Shown here one piece after another: positions 48,490 through 56,566 of a DNA stretch of 64,000 nucleotides. The position numbers and the translations under genes are program-made. Each line of letters starts with the position of its first letter. Within the stretch, counting starts at the first letter, position 1. This DNA is from Niastella soli (GTDB lineage: Bacteria > Bacteroidota > Bacteroidia > Chitinophagales > Chitinophagaceae), in contig NZ_JAGHKO010000014.1 in the NCBI RefSeq assembly GCF_017742245.1, positions 413,329 through 477,328 of the forward strand, written 5' to 3'. The notes below the pieces were generated by a model. That model saw only the letters and a program-made list of their open reading frames with translations, made no database searches and was not told where the DNA came from.

Positions 48490-49875
48490 TTATTCCGGTT
48501 TTATAAATACATAGGATGCGCCGGGCACCACTGGCAGTTTAGGGTATGGCAGTTTATTAAAAGGAGTGTTCTTCCGTTTAAAATAATAGAACGCCTGGCC
48601 TTCACCTAAAAACTCTTTCTGATATTCTTTGGCTATCTCTTTACTAAGGCTATCTCTTGTCACCCCCGACGTTGGTGTAATGGTATAATTGAGAAGACCG
48701 CGATGCCTCCGTACCGTATCCATTAAAGCAATTGTGGTCGCCGAGTCCTGTGAGGTGTTGGCGCATTCGGCTGCGATGTAATACATTTCAGTGATCCTGA
48801 TCAGGGGCAATACATGGAAGTTGTTATAATACTGCGTGTTGCCCGTTAACTTCGTAGGAATTTTGAGGCTCCCTTTTGTGCCACCCACTGAATCAACAAA
48901 TGTTTTTCGCCAGTCATTGGCACTTCCCCCGCCGGTTACAAACAAGGCAGTCTGGCTTGCCGGATTCAAACCAATTGGCGAGGTACCACCCAACATGTAC
49001 TTGAGATAACTGCGGAGCAGGTTCTGGTTGGCATTCAATGAGAATAATTGTTCTTTCTGAAAAATAAAATCGCCACTAGTACTCAAAGTGGGATTGGTGA
49101 TATATAACGGAATTGCTTTGCTATTGATGAGCTGCATGGCATATGTCCGGGCATTTACCAGATCGCCTTTGTATAAATAAATACGGGCCAGTAACCCCTG
49201 AACGCCATAATTGGTCAGGGATGAACCGGTAACATCTCCCACAGGAAGCAGCGTTAACGCCGTATTCAAATTATCTATACAGGAATCGATCACCGCACTG
49301 GTTGGTAATGCTTCCGAGCCATAATGGCTCAGTTGGGTAATGTACGGTATCGTTGCACTGTTGGCATCTACAACGGGTGCAGGCGCAAACAGGCGAACAA
49401 GGTCAAAATACAGAAAAGCGCGCAATCCAAGGGCTTCCCCTTTAATAGCATTATAACTACTTTCAGAAGAAAACACCTCCCTTTTACTTTCTGCATTGCT
49501 GAGTGCATAATTCAAATTGGCAATGCACTGATACATGCCCTTCCAGATATTGGCCATAACCGCCTTCACTTCAGGGTCCTGGAAATTATACTGAACGCCC
49601 TGGGTAAAAAGATTTTTAGCGGTGGCAGGTATGGTATCATAACTTCTACCTAAGAGTGACACCAAACCATATGACAACGCGCGGCCATACAGGGTTGAAT
49701 CACCCATTTTCAGGTACACCCCATTCAGCACATCACGAAACCCCTGCTCGTTGTTAAAAACAGTTTTTTCATTCACCTGTAAAGGAGCATCCACATCCAC
49801 CCATTTCTTACAGGCAGCTCCCCCGGTTACTATTATTACAAAAAGAATGATTACTATATTTTTCCCTTTATACAT
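48490..49875 (-). CDS. SusD/RagB-family lipoprotein (first pair)
   Basis: A 461-residue SusD-like lipoprotein with lipobox Cys in VIIVTGGAAC-KKWVDVDAP. Family motifs: TVFNNEQGFRDVLNGVYLKM, GEALGLRAFLYFDLVRLFAP, YGVQGLLARIYLYKGDLVNA and RITEMYYIAAECANTSQD. It lies 18 bp after the first SusC and 12 bp before the second SusC. Length is slightly below its paralog at 43715-45235. Confidence 0.93.
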   Translation of the reverse strand: MYKGKNIVIILFVIIVTGGAACKKWVDVDAPLQVNEKTVFNNEQGFRDVLNGVYLKMGDSTLYGRALSYGLVSLLGRSYDTIPATAKNLFTQGVQYNFQDPEVKAVMANIWKGMYQCIANLNYALSNAESKREVFSSESSYNAIKGEALGLRAFLYFDLVRLFAPAPVVDANSATIPYITQLSHYGSEALPTSAVIDSCIDNLNTALTLLPVGDVTGSSLTNYGVQGLLARIYLYKGDLVNARTYAMQLINSKAIPLYITNPTLSTSGDFIFQKEQLFSLNANQNLLRSYLKYMLGGTSPIGLNPASQTALFVTGGGSANDWRKTFVDSVGGTKGSLKIPTKLTGNTQYYNNFHVLPLIRITEMYYIAAECANTSQDSATTIALMDTVRRHRGLLNYTITPTSGVTRDSLSKEIAKEYQKEFLGEGQAFYYFKRKNTPFNKLPYPKLPVVPGASYVFIKPE

Positions 49876-49893
49876 ATCAATTTGTTTGAACAG

Positions 49894-52800
49894 TTAGAAT
49901 GAGGTTGTCAATGAAAAAGTATACGTGCGGTTGAAAGGATAATAGATCCCTCTTTCAGCGGTCATGCCACCTGAGCGGAACAGGTTGTTACCAGCCAGTC
50001 CTATCACGGTATTTTTTGAGCGGATCTTGTTCTGAATTGATTTTGGCAGCGTATACCTTACTGCAACCACTGCATTGCTGATATAATTGTTCTTTTCAAC
50101 AAATCGGGTTGTTACATACGTTGGATCGGCTTTTAAACCATTTACCGAAAGGGCTTTGTACAGGGCATTGTCACCCGGCTGGCTCCAGCGGTTATCAAGG
50201 GCCCGGCTATCTACGTTATATTTAAGGTCGGCGTTTTCTATTTTGTCGGCCAGCGTTTGATTATAATAAGAAGCACCATACTGATAGAAGCAATAGAAAT
50301 CGGCGCTCCAGTTCTTTACAGTTACAGAAGTACCGAATGATCCCTGCCATTTGGGGGCATAATCACCGGCCAATATTTTATCGGCTGCATCCCAGGTGAA
50401 GGTCTCGGTACCATCAGCCTTCAGGAATTTTTCTTTACCCGTAGCAGCGTCAATACCCAGCGATTGAACGGCCCAGATCCCGGTCAGCGATTCGCCGGTC
50501 ACATAGCGGGCTTGCGGTTGGGTTTGGTCTATGGCAGCAGCATCATTATTAACCGTTACTGTTTGCAGATAATCATTAAGAGCGGTCACCCGGTTTTCAT
50601 TATGGATACCATTCACCCTCACCGACCATAAGATTTTTTTCCTGAGATCGCGAATAACATGCACATTCAGATCGAATTCCAGGCCTTTATTCTCGATGGC
50701 CGCACCATTATCGTAATAGTTAAAATCCTGGAAACCGGTATAAGCAGGCGAAGCAACTGGCAGCACCAGGTTAGTAGTTGTATTGCGATAAGCATTTACA
50801 GTTAAGCCGATGCGGTTTTGCAAAAGACTTACATCCAACCCTGCATTTTGCTGTTGCGTTTCAGGCGCTTTCAGGTTTTCATTGCCAAAGCCGGTTAAAT
50901 AAGTACCAATACCTACATCACGGGTTGAAAGACCACCGCTGGCGCCGGTAGTGAGGTATTGCCTGCCGGTTAAATAATTAAAGGTGGTTTTACCCAGGTA
51001 ACTCTGGTAAAACAGGTTACCGGTAGTTCCTACGCTTCCGTATATACGCAAACTGCTCAGGATCGCATTTGGCTGAAAAAACCGTTCCCTGTGCAGGTTC
51101 CAGCTGGCACCTGCTGACCAATGCATCACACGCTGGTTATTTTTACTGAATTGGGAACTCTGATCGGTATTAAGGGTACCTTCCAGTAGATACCGGTCAT
51201 CATAACTATAGGCCAGGTTACCAAAGGTGCTGAGCAACCGTGTTTTGATCTTACCAGCGGCAGGCCGCGTATTGGCATAAGCATTCCCAAAGGCAAGGTC
51301 CGACAATTTATCACTGGTAAAACCGGCCAGGTCTATTCCAGCCGACTGGCTGTTTGTTTGCTGGGCCATTATACCGGTAGTAACATAAAACTGATGCCGG
51401 TTGATCTTTTTAGTATAATCCAGGTTCAGGTTTCCGTCTACACTCATGAACTCACTCGCGATCTGGGTATAGGTTCCCCGTTTGAAAAAACTATCAACAG
51501 AAAAATTGGCAAATGCTATGTGGCTGGGCGGTAAAAAGAAATTGACTTCATCAGACTGTTTGCTAATACCTATACGGCCATTCAGCTTAAAACCATAACC
51601 CACATTCCAGATACCAGACAACACATCACTTATTCTGGTATAGTCATTTGTACTGGTGGTAGAGAGCCCACCATTCCAGGCTGGATTGAAATAACGGAAC
51701 GAGTCGGGAAGTTGCAATTCCAATGTTTTTCTATACTCATGTGTAACCGGGTCTATGGGGTCCCAGAAAGCATTTTGCTTTGCATAATCAGAAAACGTTC
51801 CATATGGTGAATTGGCGCTGGTTGATTTGGTCACTGCCAGGTAGTTCGTTAAAAACACGTTACCTACGTGCACATTCAAAAAACCGCCGATATTGATATT
51901 TTTACGGTTAGACCCTTTCATTACCCCCTCCATATCATTATAAGATGCATCCGCACCATAGGCAATGTCATTGTCACCGCCTTCCAGCGATAAATAGTGA
52001 CGTTGCCCCATAGCCGTACGGGTAGGTACTTTCAACCAGTTTGTATTTACTCCGTCACCAGCCTGTTTCAGCCGGTTTTGGTATTGTGGGTCGTTGCCCG
52101 TGTATAAACCTGCCGCTGCATCCAGGTTCAACTTTCCGGCTGCATCTGGTAAATGATAAGAAGACACATCAGGTGAAGCGATCGTCATTTGTCCTGAATA
52201 GGTAACGTTCATCATACCTGGTTTTGGCCGCAGGGTTTGAATGAGCAGTACGCCATTACCACCCCTGGCGCCATAAGCAGCCGTGGCAGCAGCATCCTTT
52301 AGCACTACGATCCTTTCAATGCGGTTGACATCAAGGTCCAACACGCTTTGCAAGGCTACCTGTACCCCGTTTAACAGCACTACAGGCTGATTGGGATTAT
52401 AAACATTACTGGCAACAAAATCACCGGTTGAAGGATTCAATTGTACATTGGTATTGGATACACCGGGATGGGCAGGAATGGTAGTTTTTGCCGGGAAATT
52501 ATTGGCGCCCCGGATCTTCACAGCTGGCGGTGTGTTGGGATCGCTGCCGGCATTATTATCTTCATCTACTATGAATGAAGGTGCAAAATACCTCAGCACA
52601 TTTATAAAGCTGATGGCATTCACCTTTCTTATTTCGGCACCATCTATTACAGTATAGGCAGCAGCAGTATGTTCCAGCGGGCGCTGGTACAAACCATTCG
52701 TAAAATCCACCAACGCCACATCCCTTTCCTGTTTGGTAAGACGAATGACAATAGTAGGCTCTACCTTTTTATCTTGCGACAAATAGCCAATCTTCGACAC

Positions 52801-53070
52801 ATTGAGCATTCCGTTCTTGTTCACATCGTCAATGACTACATAGCCCTCATCATTGGTATAAAACCTGCGTTTCCCCACCATCACCAGCGCTTTGGGCAAG
52901 GCCGTGTCGGACGAAAGGTCTTTTACATACACCTGAATTCTGGGATAGTTTTTGAAAGGGATACTGTCGCGCTTGATCACCTGGGAAACATGATTTTCCC
53001 CGGCCCGAGCGGTATGGCCAATGCAAAGGAGCACAGCGCCAATTGCAAAGAGAAGCTTCGTTTTTTTCAT
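49894..53070 (-). CDS. SusC/RagA TonB-linked outer membrane protein (first pair)
   Basis: A 1058-residue SusC-like transporter, first gene of the operon. Signal peptide (LLFAIGAVLLCIGHTARAG), a carboxypeptidase-regulatory-like domain (VYVKDLSSDTALPKALVMVG), the plug (PAVKIRGANNFPAKT, then RIERIVVLKDAAATAAYGARGGNG) and a barrel ending in YTFSLTTSF. There is no STN domain, hence no FecR coupling. The divergent LytS-type kinase and LytTR regulator 400 bp upstream are the most likely regulators. The second SusC (45247-48477) is its paralog. Confidence 0.94.
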   Translation of the reverse strand: MKKTKLLFAIGAVLLCIGHTARAGENHVSQVIKRDSIPFKNYPRIQVYVKDLSSDTALPKALVMVGKRRFYTNDEGYVVIDDVNKNGMLNVSKIGYLSQDKKVEPTIVIRLTKQERDVALVDFTNGLYQRPLEHTAAAYTVIDGAEIRKVNAISFINVLRYFAPSFIVDEDNNAGSDPNTPPAVKIRGANNFPAKTTIPAHPGVSNTNVQLNPSTGDFVASNVYNPNQPVVLLNGVQVALQSVLDLDVNRIERIVVLKDAAATAAYGARGGNGVLLIQTLRPKPGMMNVTYSGQMTIASPDVSSYHLPDAAGKLNLDAAAGLYTGNDPQYQNRLKQAGDGVNTNWLKVPTRTAMGQRHYLSLEGGDNDIAYGADASYNDMEGVMKGSNRKNINIGGFLNVHVGNVFLTNYLAVTKSTSANSPYGTFSDYAKQNAFWDPIDPVTHEYRKTLELQLPDSFRYFNPAWNGGLSTTSTNDYTRISDVLSGIWNVGYGFKLNGRIGISKQSDEVNFFLPPSHIAFANFSVDSFFKRGTYTQIASEFMSVDGNLNLDYTKKINRHQFYVTTGIMAQQTNSQSAGIDLAGFTSDKLSDLAFGNAYANTRPAAGKIKTRLLSTFGNLAYSYDDRYLLEGTLNTDQSSQFSKNNQRVMHWSAGASWNLHRERFFQPNAILSSLRIYGSVGTTGNLFYQSYLGKTTFNYLTGRQYLTTGASGGLSTRDVGIGTYLTGFGNENLKAPETQQQNAGLDVSLLQNRIGLTVNAYRNTTTNLVLPVASPAYTGFQDFNYYDNGAAIENKGLEFDLNVHVIRDLRKKILWSVRVNGIHNENRVTALNDYLQTVTVNNDAAAIDQTQPQARYVTGESLTGIWAVQSLGIDAATGKEKFLKADGTETFTWDAADKILAGDYAPKWQGSFGTSVTVKNWSADFYCFYQYGASYYNQTLADKIENADLKYNVDSRALDNRWSQPGDNALYKALSVNGLKADPTYVTTRFVEKNNYISNAVVAVRYTLPKSIQNKIRSKNTVIGLAGNNLFRSGGMTAERGIYYPFNRTYTFSLTTSF

Positions 53071-53476
53071 TAACGAGTTATAGGTTTTGGTATACTGTTT
53101 TACTTATTTTACCTATTCTACCTCACGAGTACAGTAAGAAGAGCCTGTCTGATAAATAATTCCGTTTGTATTACTATACCTCTGTTATAAGGTCGTGATC
53201 AAATTAACTTACTGGTAACTGTTAGTACTTTTTTGGCACTTTAAATGTTAAAGAATTACCAATTTCAGAACCGTTAAATTAACCGACTTTGGCTGGGAGC
53301 GGGGGATTGTTCAACAAACAGGATATTATGGCTGACCAATATCCGAATAGAATGGACGAGTTTTCGTCAATCAAAACAATGAATTCGTACTGCGAAACCG
53401 ATTGCATATCCATTATAATTTAATAAGGATCAATATTTTAATAGTTTACTGCCAATCGTATCCTATTTATTGAATT
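53071..53476. promoter_or_regulatory. Divergent regulatory region between SusC and the LytS/LytTR pair
   Basis: About 406 bp without a gene. Visible elements: palindromic TTACTGGTAA (53209-53218), within a 14-mer ACTTACTGGTAACT that also occurs upstream of the FecR gene (22379-22392), and an inverted repeat GTTAA-A-TTAAC (53273-53283). A near -7 element (minus TTAATTTG, 53206-53199) is weak. The region is the natural place for LytTR binding sites, but no classic pair of direct repeats can be named with confidence. Confidence 0.4.
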
Positions 53477-54613
53477 TTGATTAGTTTACTTTTCAATATT
53501 GAGCCATTGACTCCACCTCTTTTTTCCAGAAGGCCATTGCCTGTATTGCTTGCCCATTGGGTAACGTGGATATTACTATATGCACTCACCTATCTTCCTG
53601 TTTTATTAAATGCGTCAAAAATAAACTGGACTGTTTTTGCCCACGACTATCTCGTGATGAGTTCTATCAACTTCATTCTTTTTTACCTGGTCGCTTTCTT
53701 TTTGATTGACAGGATTGGCATCCAAAAATTAAGATGGCTCTGGCTGAGCATTATCTGCCTGGGATTGGTAGTGCTGTTTACCTATGGGAAGTTCTGGCTA
53801 ACCAATTATTGGACTGAACAGGCGCTCCAAAATACATCCCAATTACCTGCCTTCTTCAGACAGCGCTGGCTCAAAGAAACACAATCCCCATTGGGATTAT
53901 TCAGCTACCGTTTCCGGATCTATTTCCAGACAAATTTCTACTATACATTTTCCATTGTGATAGTTGCCATTGCCTACCGCTCGGCCCTAGCCTGGTACCT
54001 GCAGGAAAAGAACCGGCGCGAACTGGAAAACCAGAAACTACGGGCCGAACTGAGTTACCTGCAAATGCAGGTAAACCCACACTTTTTGTTCAATGCGCTG
54101 AACAACATTTATTCCTTATCAGTGATTGAGAATAGCAAGTTAACAGGAGGCAGTATTCTGAAATTATCGGATTTGCTGCGCTATATGTTGTATGAAAAAG
54201 CAGATGAACACAATAAAGTACCACTGGAGAAAGAGATCCGGCATATCAACAGCTATATCGACCTGGAAAAAATGCGCCATTTTGAAAGGATCTATTTCAA
54301 CTTTTCGATAGAGGGCGAGATCCGGAACAAACAAATTGCGCCCCTGCTCCTTTTTCCATTAGTAGAGAATGCTTTCAAACATGGCGTATTGAACGACCCG
54401 GGTAACCCGGTGACTTTACGGTTAAATGTAACAGACCAGCAACTGCATTTTTGCCTGGAAAACTTCAAAAACAATCACTTAAAGGATAAAGTGGGCGGCA
54501 TTGGGGTGCCAAATGTAAAGAAACGGTTGTCACTAATTTATGGCAACCAGTTTACCTTTAGCGAAACTCAAAACGGGGAAACGTATAAAGTAAAAATACA
54601 ATTACCTTTATGA
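53477..54613 (+). CDS. LytS/YehU-type sensor histidine kinase
   Basis: A 378-residue membrane kinase of the His_kinase (PF06580) class. Four membrane helices lie in residues ~20-185 (HWVTWILLYALTYLPVLL; INFILFYLVAFFLIDRI; WLWLSIICLGLVVLFTY; YTFSIVIVAIAYRSALAWYL). A coiled linker (KNRRELENQKLRAELSYLQM) leads to the phospho-acceptor His in QVNPHFLFNALNNIYSLS and a HATPase with LLLFPLVENAFKHGV and GGIGVPNVKKRL. The best visible start is TTG 53477; it is uncertain because no ATG precedes the first helix. The stop overlaps the LytTR regulator start (ATGA at 54610-54613), so the two are a translationally coupled two-component system. Confidence 0.9.
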   Translation: MISLLFNIEPLTPPLFSRRPLPVLLAHWVTWILLYALTYLPVLLNASKINWTVFAHDYLVMSSINFILFYLVAFFLIDRIGIQKLRWLWLSIICLGLVVLFTYGKFWLTNYWTEQALQNTSQLPAFFRQRWLKETQSPLGLFSYRFRIYFQTNFYYTFSIVIVAIAYRSALAWYLQEKNRRELENQKLRAELSYLQMQVNPHFLFNALNNIYSLSVIENSKLTGGSILKLSDLLRYMLYEKADEHNKVPLEKEIRHINSYIDLEKMRHFERIYFNFSIEGEIRNKQIAPLLLFPLVENAFKHGVLNDPGNPVTLRLNVTDQQLHFCLENFKNNHLKDKVGGIGVPNVKKRLSLIYGNQFTFSETQNGETYKVKIQLPL

Positions 54614-55347
54614 ACGAAAATGCTGCCACTATGTTACAATGCATGGTAATCGACGATGAGCCGCTGGCCATACAATTACTGGTCAATCATATCAGTAAAG
54701 TGCCTTTTTTACAACTGGCAGGCACGTTCAATAACCCCATGGAGGCATTACTTAGCTTCAACAGTAAACCGGTTGATCTCATTTTTCTTGATATTCAAAT
54801 GCCCCAGTTAAATGGCGTGCAGTTTATGCAACTGCTGCAAAACAGGGCGCAGGTAATTGTAACTTCCGCTTATAACGAATACGCCATTGATGGGTTTGAA
54901 CACAATGTGGTCGATTATATCATAAAACCCATTGCTTTTGAACGATTTTATAAGGCGGTCGAGAAAGCCTATAACCTCAAAAACCCAGGCCAAAAGGCGG
55001 AACAACCTAAAGAGGTATTCCCGGCTACGGGCGGTTACATTTTCGTAAAAGTGGAAACCAAGATGATCAGGGTGGAGTTGGATGATATCTTATACATCGA
55101 AGGACTAAAAAACTATGTTTCCATTCAAACCAAGACCCAGCGCATTATTACCCTGCAGGTAATGAAACAGCTGGAAGAAATATTGCCACCCAACCGTTTT
55201 GTAAGGGTGCATAAAAGTTACATCATTGCGCTCGACAAGATCACCTCCATCGAACGCCAGGAGATCACTATTAAAGACCGCATTATCCCTATTGGTATTA
55301 CTTACCAGGAACAGTTTTTTAAATTATTGGAGACGAGGAAGCCTTAA
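54610..55347 (+). CDS. LytTR-family response regulator
   Basis: A 245-residue response regulator. The receiver (about residues 11-125) has the acidic pair in MVIDDEPLAIQLL, phospho-acceptor Asp in DLIFLDIQMPQLNGV and Lys in DYIIKPIAFERF. The LytTR DNA-binding domain (about 140-240) shows GYIFVKVETKMIRVELDDIL, YIEGLKNYVSIQTKTQRI and NRFVRVHKSYIIALDKIT. Cognate kinase is encoded directly upstream. By position it probably controls the doubled SusCD operon read in the opposite direction. Confidence 0.93.
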   Translation: MNENAATMLQCMVIDDEPLAIQLLVNHISKVPFLQLAGTFNNPMEALLSFNSKPVDLIFLDIQMPQLNGVQFMQLLQNRAQVIVTSAYNEYAIDGFEHNVVDYIIKPIAFERFYKAVEKAYNLKNPGQKAEQPKEVFPATGGYIFVKVETKMIRVELDDILYIEGLKNYVSIQTKTQRIITLQVMKQLEEILPPNRFVRVHKSYIIALDKITSIERQEITIKDRIIPIGITYQEQFFKLLETRKP

Positions 55348-55349
55348 AA

Positions 55350-55372
55350 AGGCAATAGGCATTAGGCAGTGG
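55350..55372 (+). repeat. Short heptamer repeat of the GGCANNN type
   Basis: After the LytTR stop the sequence reads GGCAATA, GGCATTA, GGCAGTG in direct succession (7-bp period). The same GGCANNN heptamer pattern forms the long array at 63880-64000 and appears near 11813. Confidence 0.55.
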
Positions 55373-55445
55373 GGGAGCTAATTTTCAGCAGCATTCAATA
55401 ACTTTCCCGGGTACTTACTTTGCAGATCTCATACAGCAGCATAAA

Positions 55446-55478
55446 GGCATGCACCAACAATTTGGTGCATGTCCTTTT
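55446..55478. terminator. Bidirectional terminator between LytTR and BtuG-like genes
   Basis: ATGCACCAA (55449-55457) and TTGGTGCAT (55462-55470) form a 9-bp stem with further outer pairs. On the plus strand CCTTTTAATTT follows; on the minus strand GCCTTTAT. It lies between two convergent genes and probably serves both. Confidence 0.65.
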
Positions 55479-55486
55479 AATTTCAA

Positions 55487-56557
55487 TTATTTTATAAACA
55501 CCACTGTATTGGGGTTAAGAGCCGGCGACACATTAATAGAAAATTTCTTTTTACCGGTATTATCAAAACAAAATACTTCGCCGGAAGTCAAATAGTCCTT
55601 TGCATCCGTTACGTACACATCCCCATTCTCCGGATCAACATTGATACCATATGGTTCCGTCATGAAAGTACCATCGGTAACAAAGTTGGCGCTCTCCTGT
55701 GAAAAATCGGTGGTACTTAATTTACGGATATAAGCAGAGCCGTAATAGCCACCGGTAGCATACAGGGCACCGTTATAGTATTTAATACGACCAACCGCAG
55801 TATCGGCAACTTTCACCACCGTATTGGTATAGGTGTTTATTTTCACCAACCTGTTTTTTGCAGTACCACTGAAATTCTTTTGACAAACCACATACAAATT
55901 ACCTGAGTCATCGGCCGTCAATGAATTGGGATTAATGGACACCGTTATTTTCTTCACCTCGGTCATAAAGCTAAGGCTTACCACAGAAACGGTTGAATCC
56001 TGTACCGCGCCATTGCCGCCGGAATTGGCCACATATAATTTATCGCCAACCACCACCATTTGTTCAGGATTAGAACCAACTGCAATATCCTTTTCAATGG
56101 CCAGGCTGGTGGTATCTATCACAGAAACAAACCCATCCCAGGTAGACACCAGTATTTTGTTTTTATAGCTTGTTACATACCGCGGCTGACGGCCTTTACC
56201 GTTAGCATCCTTTAACGGTATGTTCTTAATTCTTTCCCCGGTGCGGGCATCGGCAATGGTAAGTACACTCGATACATTCACCACAATATACATTTTACTG
56301 CCATAAAGCAGGATGTCGTTACCGGTATCACCAATGCCGCTGCCGCCATTCGCTTTGGCATAAAAGTCGGTAGTGGCAGTGCCAGTGCTGGTGTTATAAT
56401 AGGTAAGCATGCTATTGTTATTACCATACAATCCCTCGCTCAAAATATACAAGCCGTTGGTAACTTTTGGCGCCGCGGTATCATCCTTATCTTTTTTACA
56501 AGAGGACAAACCAGCTACAAAAAGGGTTAATAACAAAATGATCCTGTTCTGATTCAT
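55487..56557 (-). CDS. btuG: BtuG-like beta-propeller surface lipoprotein
   Basis: A 356-residue lipoprotein (lipobox ending at Cys20, LFVAGLSSC-KKDKDD). The rest consists of repeating four-stranded blades of the YncE/DUF5074 type (GLYILSEGLYGNNNSMLTYY; KILVSTWDGFVSVIDTTSLA; GDKLYVANSGGNGAVQDSTV; NPNSLTADDSGNLYVVCQ; GINVDPENGDVYVTDAKDYL), consistent with a seven-bladed propeller. It is encoded 9 bp after the BtuB-like receptor under a cobalamin riboswitch. In Bacteroides, BtuG lipoproteins of this fold bind vitamin B12 with very high affinity on the cell surface and hand it to BtuB. The same role is inferred here; the gene symbol rests on fold and context. Confidence 0.82.
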   Translation of the reverse strand: MNQNRIILLLTLFVAGLSSCKKDKDDTAAPKVTNGLYILSEGLYGNNNSMLTYYNTSTGTATTDFYAKANGGSGIGDTGNDILLYGSKMYIVVNVSSVLTIADARTGERIKNIPLKDANGKGRQPRYVTSYKNKILVSTWDGFVSVIDTTSLAIEKDIAVGSNPEQMVVVGDKLYVANSGGNGAVQDSTVSVVSLSFMTEVKKITVSINPNSLTADDSGNLYVVCQKNFSGTAKNRLVKINTYTNTVVKVADTAVGRIKYYNGALYATGGYYGSAYIRKLSTTDFSQESANFVTDGTFMTEPYGINVDPENGDVYVTDAKDYLTSGEVFCFDNTGKKKFSINVSPALNPNTVVFIK

Positions 56558-56566
56558 GTTGGTGAA

